NCBI GenBank assembly: GCA_004298725.1
Contig: SCQA01000121.1
Location: forward strand, 1-12,817
Source: a bacterium
GTDB taxonomy: Bacteria > Desulfobacterota > GWC2-55-46
Length of the DNA stretch: 12,817 nt
Direction of reading: 5' to 3'
The translations under genes and the position numbers were made by a program. Below, piece after piece: positions 6,200 to 12,817 of this stretch (the stretch's first letter is position 1; the number at the start of each line of letters is the position of its first letter). The notes below the pieces were generated by a model. It did no database searches and was not told the origin of the DNA. It worked only from the letters and a program-made list of their open reading frames with translations.

Positions 6200-7360
6200 A
6201 TGTTTTCATACTCCGACGAACTTGAAAAGCTTGACCGCGCCGGTCTTAAGCGAAACCCAAGGGTTATAACCGGCCCTCAAGGGGCGAGGGTGATCGTTGA
6301 CAACAAGCCCGCTTTGCAACTCAGCTCAAACGACTACTTGGGCCTTGCCTCTAACCCTCTTTTAAAAGAGGCCGCTATTAAGTCTATTGAAAAGTACGGC
6401 ACCGGCGCGGGCGCGTCGCGCCTTGTTACAGGCACTATGGATGCGCATATAGAGCTTGAAGAAAAAATAAAGTCTTTTACCAAGGCCCCTTCAGCACTGC
6501 TTTTTAATTCCGGCTACAACGCGAACCTCTCCTGCATAACGGCGCTTGCCGGACGCGCCACGGAAGTTTTTTCAGACAAACTTAACCACGCTTCCATCAT
6601 AGACGCCTGCGTACTCAGCAGGGCCAAGCTTACGCGCTTTCTTCACGCGGACGTTAACGCGCTTGAAAGGGCGTTAAAGAAATCCGTCGCAAAGAAGAAG
6701 ATTATTATTACAGAGGGTGTATTCAGCATGGAGGGTACAGTTGCCCCGCTCGGTGAGATGGCCATGCTTGCAAAAAAGCACGGCGCGCTTTTTATAATTG
6801 ACGACGCACACGGCTTTGGCGTGCTTGGCCAAAACGGCAGGGGCGTTCTTGAATATTGCGGCGCGCAATTAGAGCCGTTCATGCTTTGTATAGCTACGCT
6901 TGGCAAAGCAGTGGGTTCTTTTGGCGCGTTCGCCGTTGGCGAAAAGGAAATAATAGACCTTCTTGTTTCAAAGGCAAGGCCGTTCATATTTACTACCGCG
7001 CTTCCTCCGGCAGTGTGCGCCGCCTCGATAAAGGCGCTTGAAATTATGGCTACCATGCCTGAACTCAGGCGAAGGCTGTGGGAAAATATCGCGTTTCTTA
7101 AAAAAGGCCTTGCCTCGGCGGGTGTCGGCGATATAACAAGTAAAACTCAGATACTGCCCTTGATAGTCGGCTCGGCTGATAAGACCATGCAAGTAAGCGC
7201 GGCGCTTCTTGAAAAAGGGGTTTTTATACAGGGCATACGTCCGCCTACGGTGCCGGAGAATACGTCGCGGCTGAGAATTACCGTTTCCGCGGTTCACTCG
7301 CGTGAAGATTTAAGTTTCGCACTCACTGCCATAAAAGAAGCGTTTAGTGAAATTGCCTGA
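6200..7360 (+). CDS. bioF: 8-amino-7-oxononanoate synthase
   Basis: BioF condenses pimeloyl-ACP with L-alanine, using pyridoxal phosphate, to give 8-amino-7-oxononanoate. It is a 386-residue fold-type I enzyme of the alpha-oxoamine synthase family. Visible motifs are SSNDYLGL (42-49), GTGAGASRLVTG (67-78), the cofactor-stacking His130 in DKLNHASI, Asp201 and His204 in DDAHGFG, and the Schiff-base Lys236 in TLGKAVGSFGAF. The length is normal. It starts 9 nt after bioB with only a weak ribosome site. Its TGA stop overlaps the bioH ATG by one base, so the two are probably translationally coupled. Confidence 0.96.
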   Translation: MFSYSDELEKLDRAGLKRNPRVITGPQGARVIVDNKPALQLSSNDYLGLASNPLLKEAAIKSIEKYGTGAGASRLVTGTMDAHIELEEKIKSFTKAPSALLFNSGYNANLSCITALAGRATEVFSDKLNHASIIDACVLSRAKLTRFLHADVNALERALKKSVAKKKIIITEGVFSMEGTVAPLGEMAMLAKKHGALFIIDDAHGFGVLGQNGRGVLEYCGAQLEPFMLCIATLGKAVGSFGAFAVGEKEIIDLLVSKARPFIFTTALPPAVCAASIKALEIMATMPELRRRLWENIAFLKKGLASAGVGDITSKTQILPLIVGSADKTMQVSAALLEKGVFIQGIRPPTVPENTSRLRITVSAVHSREDLSFALTAIKEAFSEIA

Positions 7361-8121
7361 TGAAAACCTTTCTTTTTATACACGGGTGGGCTACGGATAA
7401 ACATGTTTGGCAGAGTAACGCTGGTGTTATTGCAAAAGACGCAAAGGTTATAAGCCTTAACCTGCCCGGCCACGGCGGGGCGTTTAAATGGGATACCGCA
7501 AGTTTTGCTCCGGCTGTGGAGGAGATAATCAGCGCCATTTCAGAAGAGCCGGCAGGCTCGGTCGTTGGCATTGGCTGGTCGCTTGGAGCGCAGGCCCTTA
7601 TGGCAACCGCAACGCAATATCCTGATAAATTCGGTGCGCTTGTGCTTTGCGGAGCCAGCCCTTGTTTCGCGAAAACTGAAGATTGGAGCTTTGGTCAGCC
7701 CCGGCCGCTTGTCCGGCGGATGATAATTGACATGAAGCGCGCGCCTGATAAGACATTGGAAAGGTTTTACAGGCTTAATTTTACCGCGGATGAACTTAAT
7801 ACGCCGGAGGCAGTGGAGTTTTTAAATTACTACAATAGGTTTGCGGATGCAGATGGTGCGTTTAAATACGCGGAAGTCGCCACTTCGCTTGAGGCGCTTT
7901 TAAAGATGGACATAAGGACATCTCTTTCGGCTATAAAAGCGCCTTGCCTTGTAGTCCACGGCGAGGCGGATGGCGTTTGCCCGGTTGAGGCCGGAAGATA
8001 CCTTGCTGAAAATATAAAAGGCGCGCATTTCGAGCTTTTTAAAGAGGCTGGTCATGCGTTGTTTTTAACGCAAAGGGAGCGGTTTAATAGCCTTGTAACG
8101 GAGTTTATTCAACGTGCTTAG
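7360..8121 (+). CDS. bioH: Pimeloyl-ACP methyl ester esterase, BioH-type alpha/beta hydrolase
   Basis: A 253-residue alpha/beta hydrolase with the full catalytic triad: nucleophile Ser74 in GWSLG, Asp204 in GEADGVCP and His232 in EAGHALFL. The HGW near the N-terminus (residues 8-10) supplies the oxyanion-hole region. Spacing and length are very close to E. coli BioH (Ser82, Asp207, His235). In the pathway the enzyme would cut the methyl ester from pimeloyl-ACP, ending chain extension and releasing the substrate of BioF. Position between bioF and bioC supports this role. Non-homologous esterases (BioG, BioK, BioV) do the same job elsewhere. The symbol rests on the triad and context, and BioH-like proteins vary widely. 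It overlaps bioF by one base (TGATG) and ends 2 nt before bioC. Confidence 0.85.
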   Translation: MKTFLFIHGWATDKHVWQSNAGVIAKDAKVISLNLPGHGGAFKWDTASFAPAVEEIISAISEEPAGSVVGIGWSLGAQALMATATQYPDKFGALVLCGASPCFAKTEDWSFGQPRPLVRRMIIDMKRAPDKTLERFYRLNFTADELNTPEAVEFLNYYNRFADADGAFKYAEVATSLEALLKMDIRTSLSAIKAPCLVVHGEADGVCPVEAGRYLAENIKGAHFELFKEAGHALFLTQRERFNSLVTEFIQRA

Positions 8122-8123
8122 CT

Positions 8124-8996
8124 ATGATTGACAAAGAGAAGGTTAAAAAGTCATTTTCAAAGGCCGCGTCAGGCTACGACACAGCCTCTGCTCTTCAAAA
8201 AGAGGTTGTAAAAGAGCTTGCAATATATCTGCGCAATGCGCTTGGCGAAAGGGCGTGTGTTGGCGCGTTCGGCGCTGTGCGGCAAACAGCTTACGCGGCA
8301 ATTGTGCCTGAAGGGCAACGTGTGCTTGACATAGGCGCGGGCACCGGAGCGCTTGCGCTTGCGTTGAAGGCAATGCTTAATAAGGCGGAGGTAGTCTCTT
8401 CGGATATTTCTTACGATATGCTTAAAAAAGCAAAAAACAAGGCGGGGTTGCGCCTTTTCGCAACGGCTGATTTTGAAGCGCTTCCGTTTGCTGAAAATTC
8501 GTTTGACGTTGTTGCCTCAAGCCTCGCGTACCAATGGGCGTTTAAACGCGCTTTAGCATTTAGAGAGGCATTCAGGGTGTTAAGCCCGGGTGGAACTTTT
8601 GTCTTTTCGACATTCGGCAAAGGGACGCTCGCCGAGTTGAAAGAAAGTTGCGTTTTGGCGTGCGAGGCGCGTTTGAAAGCAAAGCGGGTGGGTTTTGTCG
8701 GGTTTGCTGATTTCGCTGAAATTAAATCATGCCTTATAGCGGAAGGCTTTGAGGCGATAACAATTGACATGAAGGTAAAGCTCAAAAATTATGAAAGCCT
8801 AAGAAGCCTGCTTTCGTCGCTTAAAGCCGTCGGCGCCAATATTCCGGCTTGTTACGAGGCGCCGGGGCTTTCAGGCGCTGTAATGTTAAAAGACGCGTCA
8901 AGGATTTACGAAGAAAAATTCCCGTCCGGCGATTCCGGTATTTCTGCCACGTACGCCGTAATGTATATTGCCGCAAGGAAGCCTGTTAATGGATGA
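8124..8996 (+). CDS. bioC: Malonyl-ACP O-methyltransferase
   Basis: BioC methylates the free carboxyl of malonyl-ACP with S-adenosylmethionine, so that fatty acid synthesis can build the pimeloyl chain. The 290-residue protein has an N-terminal helix region (KSFSKAASGYD, residues 9-19) typical of BioC. It also has SAM motif I VLDIGAGTG (67-75), an acidic residue after motif II (Asp94), DFEALPF (116-122) and SLAYQW (133-138), which matches the BioC NLALQW block. It is about 40 residues longer than E. coli BioC; part of this is an insertion of about 20 residues before motif I (roughly 41-64). It lies 2 nt after bioH and overlaps bioA by 8 nt. Confidence 0.92.
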   Translation: MIDKEKVKKSFSKAASGYDTASALQKEVVKELAIYLRNALGERACVGAFGAVRQTAYAAIVPEGQRVLDIGAGTGALALALKAMLNKAEVVSSDISYDMLKKAKNKAGLRLFATADFEALPFAENSFDVVASSLAYQWAFKRALAFREAFRVLSPGGTFVFSTFGKGTLAELKESCVLACEARLKAKRVGFVGFADFAEIKSCLIAEGFEAITIDMKVKLKNYESLRSLLSSLKAVGANIPACYEAPGLSGAVMLKDASRIYEEKFPSGDSGISATYAVMYIAARKPVNG

Positions 8997-10359
8997 TAGA
9001 AAAAAAACAGAACGCCTTCAAAGGCTTGACAAGAAAAACCTCTGGCATCCGTTCACGCAGATGAAGCAATGGGAGGCTATGGAGCCGCTTGTAATCGAAA
9101 GAGGCGAGGGGAGTTTTTTGATAGATACACAAGGCAGGCGTTACCTCGACGGCGTTTCCTCGCTTTGGGTTAATGTCCACGGCCACGCAAAAATAGAGAT
9201 AAACAAGGCGATAATAGCGCAGTTGGGCAAGATAAGCCACTCGACACTTTTAGGGCTTGGAAATGTCCCTGCCATAGAGCTTGCAGATAAGCTCGTTAAA
9301 ATCGCCCCGAAGGGGCTTAAAAAAGTCTTTTATTCCGACAACGGCTCAACCGCCGTTGAAATAGCCCTGAAGATGGCCTTTCAGTATTGCGCTCAAATCG
9401 GCATGAGTAAAAAGAAGAAGTTCATAGCCTTTACCGGAGCCTACCACGGCGATACTTTCGGCTCAATGAGCGTCGGTGAAATTGACGTATTCGTAAAAAA
9501 ATACCGTCCGCTTCTTTTTAAAACTTTTCACGCGCCGTACCCTTACTGTTACAGGTGCCCGGTTAAGAAAATTGCGTCAAATTGCAAAACCGAATGTCTT
9601 GATGTTTTTGAAGGCCTGCTTAAAAAGCACAAGGCTGAAATCGCGGCGTGCATAATAGAGCCGCTGATACAGGGGGCATCCGGCATGATAACGTCTCCGC
9701 CTGGTTTTTTAAAAGAGGTTAGACGGCTTACGAAAAAATACGGAGTTCTTCTCATAGCAGATGAGGTTGCAACCGGCTTTGGCAGAACAGGCGCAATGTT
9801 CGCCTGTGAAAAAGAAGGGGTAACGCCGGATTTTCTTTGCATGGCAAAAGGACTTACCGGAGGTTATCTTCCGCTTGCGGCCACGTTGACGACAAGGAAA
9901 GTTTACAATGCGTTTCTCGGCAGGCATGACGAATACAAGGCGTTTTTTCACGGTCATACATACACCGGAAATCAGCTTGGATGCGTTGCCGCGCTTGCGA
10001 ATATAAGCCTTTTTGAAAAAAAAGGTTTCTTTAAAAAACTTGAAAAGAAGATTGGCTTGTTTGCCGCCTTGCTTGACAAGTTTAAAGGTTTGCCGCGCGT
10101 CGGGGATGTAAGGCAAGCCGGCCTTATGGCAGGCATTGAGCTTGTAAAAGACAAAAAAACCAAAGAGCCTTTTCGTGTTCAAGAGATGACGGCTAAGCGA
10201 ATCTGCGACGCGGCTCGCGGCCTTGGCTTGATAATAAGGCCGCTTGGAGATACTATTGTAATAATGCCGCCGCTCAGCGTAAAAGAGGCGGAGCTTAAAC
10301 GGATCTGCGCTATAGTTACTAAATGCGTAAAAGACATAACCGAGAGGAGCGTTAATTAA
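8989..10359 (+). CDS. bioA: Adenosylmethionine-8-amino-7-oxononanoate aminotransferase
   Basis: BioA converts 8-amino-7-oxononanoate to 7,8-diaminononanoate with an amino group normally taken from S-adenosylmethionine. It is a class III aminotransferase of 456 residues. Motifs include NLWHPFTQMKQW (17-28), DGVSSLWVNVHGH (54-66), SDNGSTAVEIA (116-126), AYHGDT (151-156), Asp258 in ADEVATGFGRTG and the PLP Lys287 in MAKGLTGGYLPL. A four-cysteine patch (Cys187, Cys190, Cys199, Cys203) is seen in Bacillus-type BioA too, so it is not new. I chose the ATG at 8989, which overlaps the end of bioC by 8 nt. An upstream in-frame TTG at 8968 lacks support. It is directly followed by bioD with no spacing. 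Confidence 0.96.
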   Translation: MDDRKKTERLQRLDKKNLWHPFTQMKQWEAMEPLVIERGEGSFLIDTQGRRYLDGVSSLWVNVHGHAKIEINKAIIAQLGKISHSTLLGLGNVPAIELADKLVKIAPKGLKKVFYSDNGSTAVEIALKMAFQYCAQIGMSKKKKFIAFTGAYHGDTFGSMSVGEIDVFVKKYRPLLFKTFHAPYPYCYRCPVKKIASNCKTECLDVFEGLLKKHKAEIAACIIEPLIQGASGMITSPPGFLKEVRRLTKKYGVLLIADEVATGFGRTGAMFACEKEGVTPDFLCMAKGLTGGYLPLAATLTTRKVYNAFLGRHDEYKAFFHGHTYTGNQLGCVAALANISLFEKKGFFKKLEKKIGLFAALLDKFKGLPRVGDVRQAGLMAGIELVKDKKTKEPFRVQEMTAKRICDAARGLGLIIRPLGDTIVIMPPLSVKEAELKRICAIVTKCVKDITERSVN

Positions 10360-11055
10360 ATGGAAAAGCGCGCTTACTTTATAACCGGCACTGACACAAG
10401 CGTTGGCAAAACATTTGTAACGGCGGGCATTGCTTCTGCGCTTACGCGCAAGGGGTTAAGCGTAGGCGTAATGAAGCCCGTTGAAACCGGTTGTCCTTTA
10501 AAGAGCGAAGAACTTGTGCCCAAGGACGCTCTTTTGCTTAAAGAGGCCGCAGGCGCAAGCGACGCGCTTGATATTATAAACCCGTACCGTTTTCGTTTGC
10601 CGCTTGCGCCAAGCGTTGCCGCGAGGCTTGAGGGCGTTACAATAGATTTTGAAAGACTTGCCGAATATTTTGACGAGATTCAAAAGGCGCACGACGTAAT
10701 GCTTGTTGAGGGGGCTGGCGGCCTTATGACGCCGCTGACCGATGAAAAGACGAATGCCGACCTTGCCTTCGTGCTTGGCCTGCCGCTTATCGTGGTGGCA
10801 GGTTCAAAGCTTGGCGTCGTTAACCACACGCTTTTGACAGTCGAGGCCGCAGGCGCTCTCGGCCTTGACGTAAAAGGCGTTATCCTTAATCATCCCGAAG
10901 AAGCGCATAAAAGCGTTGACATCAGCAGGGACTATAACTGCGAGGAGATAGAGCGGTTTCTGGAACTGCCGGTGCTCGGCGTGGTGCCGCATATTGGAAA
11001 AGAGGGCGCGGCGCAAAGCCAAAAGATATTTGACGCAATCGTTGCCGGCTTGTAA
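10360..11055 (+). CDS. bioD: Dethiobiotin synthetase
   Basis: BioD uses ATP and CO2 to close the ureido ring of 7,8-diaminononanoate, giving dethiobiotin, the BioB substrate. The 231-residue protein has the P-loop GTDTSVGKT (10-18) with Lys17, the catalytic Lys39 in MKPVETGC and Glu117 in VEGAGGLMTPL, all in the normal places. The ATG follows the bioA stop with no gap; a GAGAGGAG site about 11 nt upstream, inside the end of bioA, is a good ribosome site. It is the last gene of the operon. No clear terminator follows before the convergent higA gene. Confidence 0.96.
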   Translation: MEKRAYFITGTDTSVGKTFVTAGIASALTRKGLSVGVMKPVETGCPLKSEELVPKDALLLKEAAGASDALDIINPYRFRLPLAPSVAARLEGVTIDFERLAEYFDEIQKAHDVMLVEGAGGLMTPLTDEKTNADLAFVLGLPLIVVAGSKLGVVNHTLLTVEAAGALGLDVKGVILNHPEEAHKSVDISRDYNCEEIERFLELPVLGVVPHIGKEGAAQSQKIFDAIVAGL

Positions 11056-11152
11056 CAAAAGGCAAAAGCGCGGATTATGTTTGCTGTTTATAAAATCAAA
11101 CGGCTGATATTTTGGCGGGCTGTGCTTGCGTTACGAAAGGTGCTCATGGCAG

Positions 11153-11461
11153 TTAAACAGCCGTAGCGTAAATATGTACTTCTTTGGCAAGGCGACCGCT
11201 TAATTTGTCTTTTTCAATTTCAATGTCATGTCGTGTTTGCAGATTTATCCAGAACATCTCTGAAAGGCCGAAGAAACATGACAACCTTAAAGCCGTATCA
11301 GGGGTGATTGAGCGCTTTCCCTTAACAATTTCATTTATGCGTCTTGCCGGCACGTTGATGTCTTTTGCTAATTTATACTGGCTGATGCCCATAGGTTTAA
11401 GAAATTCCTCCATGAGTATTTCACCCGGATGAATCGGCGGTAGTTTTCGTTTAGTCCTCAT
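11153..11461 (-). CDS. higA: HigA-type antitoxin, XRE helix-turn-helix
   Basis: A 102-residue protein of the HigA (VapI-like) family. It opens with the signature PPIHPGEILMEEFLKPMGIS (residues 8-27), followed by a helix-turn-helix in QYKLAKDINVPARRINEIVKGKR. The family neutralises HigB and represses its own operon. It is downstream of the toxin gene with a 9-nt gap, and has a strong AGGAGG ribosome site 6 nt before the ATG. Toxin first and antitoxin second is the usual order for higBA, unlike most toxin-antitoxin pairs. The gene converges on bioD with a 97-nt gap. Confidence 0.93.
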   Translation of the reverse strand: MRTKRKLPPIHPGEILMEEFLKPMGISQYKLAKDINVPARRINEIVKGKRSITPDTALRLSCFFGLSEMFWINLQTRHDIEIEKDKLSGRLAKEVHIYATAV

Positions 11462-11470
11462 ATAAGCCTC

Positions 11471-11752
11471 CTAATGGTAGTCTGCTATCTCAAGGCTATA
11501 AGCATCCCCGCTATGCCATTCAAAGCATATACGCCACTGCGCGTTTATGCGGATACTATATTGACCTTTTTTATTGCCTGATAATTTTTCCAGATGATTG
11601 GAAGGCGGTACTCGCAAATCACTGAGCGCGTCCGCCGCATCAATCATTTCAAGTTTTCGCCGGGCAATCTGTTGAACTGCAGGCGGAATCTTACGGGAAA
11701 ACTCACGATTGAATATTTTTCCGGTTTCCTTATCCGAGAAGCTTTTAATCAT
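11471..11752 (-). CDS. higB: HigB-type toxin, RelE-fold mRNA endonuclease
   Basis: A 93-residue protein of the HigB (plasmid killer) family, which cuts mRNA on the ribosome. The blocks MIKSFSDKETGKIF, PPSNHLEKLSG and GQYSIRINAQWRICFEW, plus the terminal EIADYH, are all family hallmarks, so the toxin appears intact. The ATG at 11752 matches the family N-terminus exactly. The frame stays open upstream to 12019, but those 89 codons run across the promoter and a terminator and are not coding. There is no Shine-Dalgarno site; the -10 box ends 7 nt before the ATG, which suggests a leaderless transcript. It is followed by higA. Confidence 0.93.
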   Translation of the reverse strand: MIKSFSDKETGKIFNREFSRKIPPAVQQIARRKLEMIDAADALSDLRVPPSNHLEKLSGNKKGQYSIRINAQWRICFEWHSGDAYSLEIADYH

Positions 11753-11759
11753 TATTAAA

Positions 11760-11782
11760 ATAGTATCGCATGGCGTTATTAA
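11760..11782. promoter_or_regulatory. Possible HigA autoregulatory operator
   Basis: An imperfect palindrome centred at 11771: CGC and GCG flank ATG, and several outer A/T positions pair too (ATAGTAT facing TTATTAA). It covers the -10 box and the whole promoter spacer, where an autorepressor would act. The match is weak and AT-rich sequence gives chance pairs. Confidence 0.3.
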
Positions 11783-11788
11783 TGTCAA
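11760..11788 (-). promoter_or_regulatory. Sigma-70 promoter for higBA
   Basis: On the minus strand a perfect TTGACA (11783-11788) and TACTAT (11760-11765) are separated by exactly 17 nt. This is the strongest promoter match in the window. The -10 box ends 7 nt before the higB ATG. Confidence 0.8.
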
Positions 11789-11810
11789 AAGGATTTGAAT
11801 CTGTTCACAG

Positions 11811-11827
11811 GGCGGGTGCAACCCGCC
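11811..11827. repeat. Small perfect hairpin upstream of higBA
   Basis: GGCGGGT, a GCA loop, then ACCCGCC form a perfect 7-bp GC stem, followed by AAAAA on the plus strand. On the minus strand it is preceded by TTTTT and not followed by a T tract, so it does not look like a higBA-side terminator. It could be one copy of a dispersed hairpin repeat; only one copy is in this window. Confidence 0.4.
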
Positions 11828-11960
11828 AAAAAGTTGCGTCTGATAAGTTCGATATAAAATAAAGAGGAAGGGATAGAAAAATGGGGTTGCGAATGATGTT
11901 TTAAAGTTAAAAAGACCATCTCTATTCCAAATAAAGTTCTTTAATTCTTCTTTAAAAGTA

Positions 11961-11999
11961 CAAAGCGCCCCTTCCTTTCGGAAGGGGCGCTTTGTTTTT
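11961..11999. terminator. Strong intrinsic terminator after aconitase
   Basis: A perfect 15-bp stem (11961-11975 with 11980-11994), TTTC loop, with TTTTT after it on the plus strand. On the minus strand it lies about 30 nt after the aconitase stop and is followed by TACTTTT, so it should end aconitase transcription before higBA. The better T tract is on the plus strand, where no gene is evident upstream. Confidence 0.85.
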
Positions 12000-12022
12000 A
12001 GGCTTCTAATTACAACCAAAAC

Positions 12023-12817
12023 TTACTTGCCTTTTGACTTGGTGTAGTTAAGCGTGCCTCCGGCGAGTATGGTATCAATTTGCCTTTGTGAGAAGCCGTG
12101 CTTCACCTTTATTTCTTTGCCGCTTGTTACGTCTTTCAGCACAAGCGAGTCGGACGCAAGGCCGGTTTTGATGTTGTTAAGCTCAAGCTCGTCGCCGTCG
12201 TTTATGGCGTCGTAGTCAGCGGCGTTAGCGAAAGTTAGCGGCAGTATGCCGAAGTTTACAAGGTTGTCTTTGTGAATGCGGGCAAAGCTCTTGGCGATTA
12301 TGCCCTTGATTTTAAGATACATCGGGCAAAGCGCCGCGTGTTCGCGCGAAGAGCCTTGACCGTAGTTCTCGCCGCCGAGCACAAAACCGCCGCCAGCGGC
12401 CTTGGCCTTTTCGTGGAACTTCGGGTCTATCTGTGAAAAGACGGACTCGGAATACTTTGGCACGTTGCTTCTGTATTTAAGCCATGTGCCTGCCGGGGTT
12501 ATGTGGTCCGTGGTTATGTTGTCGCCAAGCTTAATAAGAACTTTGCCTTTTAAGCTGTCGCCAAGCGGCGCGGCAACCGGAAGCGGCTGGATGTTCGGCC
12601 CGCGCGATATTGTAACCTTTGACGGGTCTTTTGCCGGAGGTATTACCATTGAGTCGTCAATTAAAAACTTCTCCGGCGTTTTTACCTTCGGGTATTTGCC
12701 GAGCTTTCTCGGGTCGGTTATAACGCCGTATATGGCCGCGGCAACCGCGGTTTCCGGGCTTACGAGGTAGACCTTAGCGTCCTTGGTGCCGCTTCTCCCC
12801 TCGAAGTTTCTGTTAAA
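12023..12817 (-). CDS. Aconitate hydratase, C-terminal part (5' end outside window)
   Basis: Aconitase interconverts citrate and isocitrate through cis-aconitate, using a [4Fe-4S] cluster. Only the last 264 residues are here, and the frame is open to the right edge. Visible blocks are FNRNFEGRSGT at the edge, VYLVSPETAVAAAIYG, the swivel-domain start GDNITTDHITPAG, RSNVPKYSE and GENYGQGSSREHAAL. GQGSSREHAAL contains the substrate-binding Ser and Arg residues of the family. The cluster cysteines would be in the missing part. The pattern fits the single-chain, roughly 640-residue bacterial type (Aquifex-like), but the subfamily cannot be fixed from this fragment. An internal ATG at 12649 is not the start, since clear family sequence continues upstream. 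It ends about 30 nt before the terminator at 11961-11999. Confidence 0.93.
   Translation of the reverse strand, partial: FNRNFEGRSGTKDAKVYLVSPETAVAAAIYGVITDPRKLGKYPKVKTPEKFLIDDSMVIPPAKDPSKVTISRGPNIQPLPVAAPLGDSLKGKVLIKLGDNITTDHITPAGTWLKYRSNVPKYSESVFSQIDPKFHEKAKAAGGGFVLGGENYGQGSSREHAALCPMYLKIKGIIAKSFARIHKDNLVNFGILPLTFANAADYDAINDGDELELNNIKTGLASDSLVLKDVTSGKEIKVKHGFSQRQIDTILAGGTLNYTKSKGK

Noticed and set aside
9547..9600. The four-cysteine patch in BioA as a new metal site
   Set aside because: The same YCYRC and NC...C pattern is known in Bacillus-type BioA, so it is ordinary for the family.
9709..10182. A minus-strand open frame of 157 codons inside bioA
   Set aside because: It overlaps conserved BioA sequence on the other strand and has no recognisable domain.
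11118..11162. GGCTGT/ACAGCC pair as a bioD terminator
   Set aside because: The loop is about 33 nt, the stem is 6 bp and there is no T tract.
11753..12019. An 89-codon N-terminal extension of higB on the minus strand
   Set aside because: It crosses a perfect terminator hairpin and the higBA promoter, starts with unrelated composition, and HigB family proteins start at the ATG at 11752.
12023..12649. A short stand-alone aconitase swivel-domain (small subunit) gene starting at the ATG at 12649
   Set aside because: The same frame continues to the window edge with family motifs (FNRNFEGRSGT, VSPETAVAAAIYG), so this is the C-terminal end of a single-chain enzyme.
12402..12770. A plus-strand open frame of 122 codons opposite aconitase
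   Set aside because: The minus strand here encodes clear aconitase sequence in one continuous frame; the plus-strand translation resembles nothing.
1..12817. CRISPR arrays, tRNA or rRNA genes, insertion sequences, phage genes
   Set aside because: I looked on both strands and saw no repeat-spacer pattern, cloverleaf, transposase or integrase signature; nearly all sequence is accounted for by the listed genes.

Overview
This 12.8 kb window is a compact, gene-dense stretch of bacterial chromosome with mid-range GC. It looks like a Gram-negative, probably anaerobic lineage, perhaps Desulfobacterota- or Nitrospirota-like. That placement is an inference from three things: the def-fmt-DUF116 cluster, the Tim44-like membrane protein, and a biotin synthase whose auxiliary-cluster residues differ from the Escherichia coli type. 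No rRNA or other marker fixes the taxonomy.

Layout. (1) Bases 10-2517, minus strand: peptide deformylase (def), methionyl-tRNA formyltransferase (fmt) and a DUF116 membrane protein with a Cys-rich domain, read in that order. The first two add and remove the N-formyl group of initiator methionine. (2) Bases 2656-3972, plus strand: rarA (mgsA), a clamp-loader-like AAA+ ATPase, divergent from def. (3) Bases 4034-4062: a perfect 13-bp hairpin, the probable bidirectional terminator between rarA and the next, convergent gene. (4) Bases 4090-5067, minus strand: a secreted or membrane-anchored Tim44-like protein. (5) Bases 5204-11055, plus strand: a six-gene biotin operon, bioB-bioF-bioH-bioC-bioA-bioD, with 0-9 nt gaps or short overlaps. 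It encodes pimeloyl-ACP methyl ester synthesis (BioC, BioH) and ring assembly (BioF, BioA, BioD, BioB). (6) Bases 11153-11752, minus strand: a higB-higA toxin-antitoxin pair. (7) Bases 11961-11999: a perfect 15-bp hairpin terminator. (8) From 12023 to the right edge, minus strand: the C-terminal part of an aconitase whose 5' end lies outside the window.

The main regulatory signal is between the Tim44-like gene and bioB. A perfect 10-bp inverted repeat (ATTGTCAACC, 13 nt, GGTTGACAAT) resembles the operator of BirA, the biotin repressor/ligase. Each arm contains a TTGACA -35 box, one for bioB and one for the divergent Tim44-like gene, so one repressor could control both. Three plus- or minus-strand genes (rarA, bioB, higB) have a recognisable -10 box exactly 7 nt before the start codon and no clear Shine-Dalgarno site, which suggests leaderless transcripts. 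No tRNA, rRNA, CRISPR array, insertion sequence or phage gene was seen.
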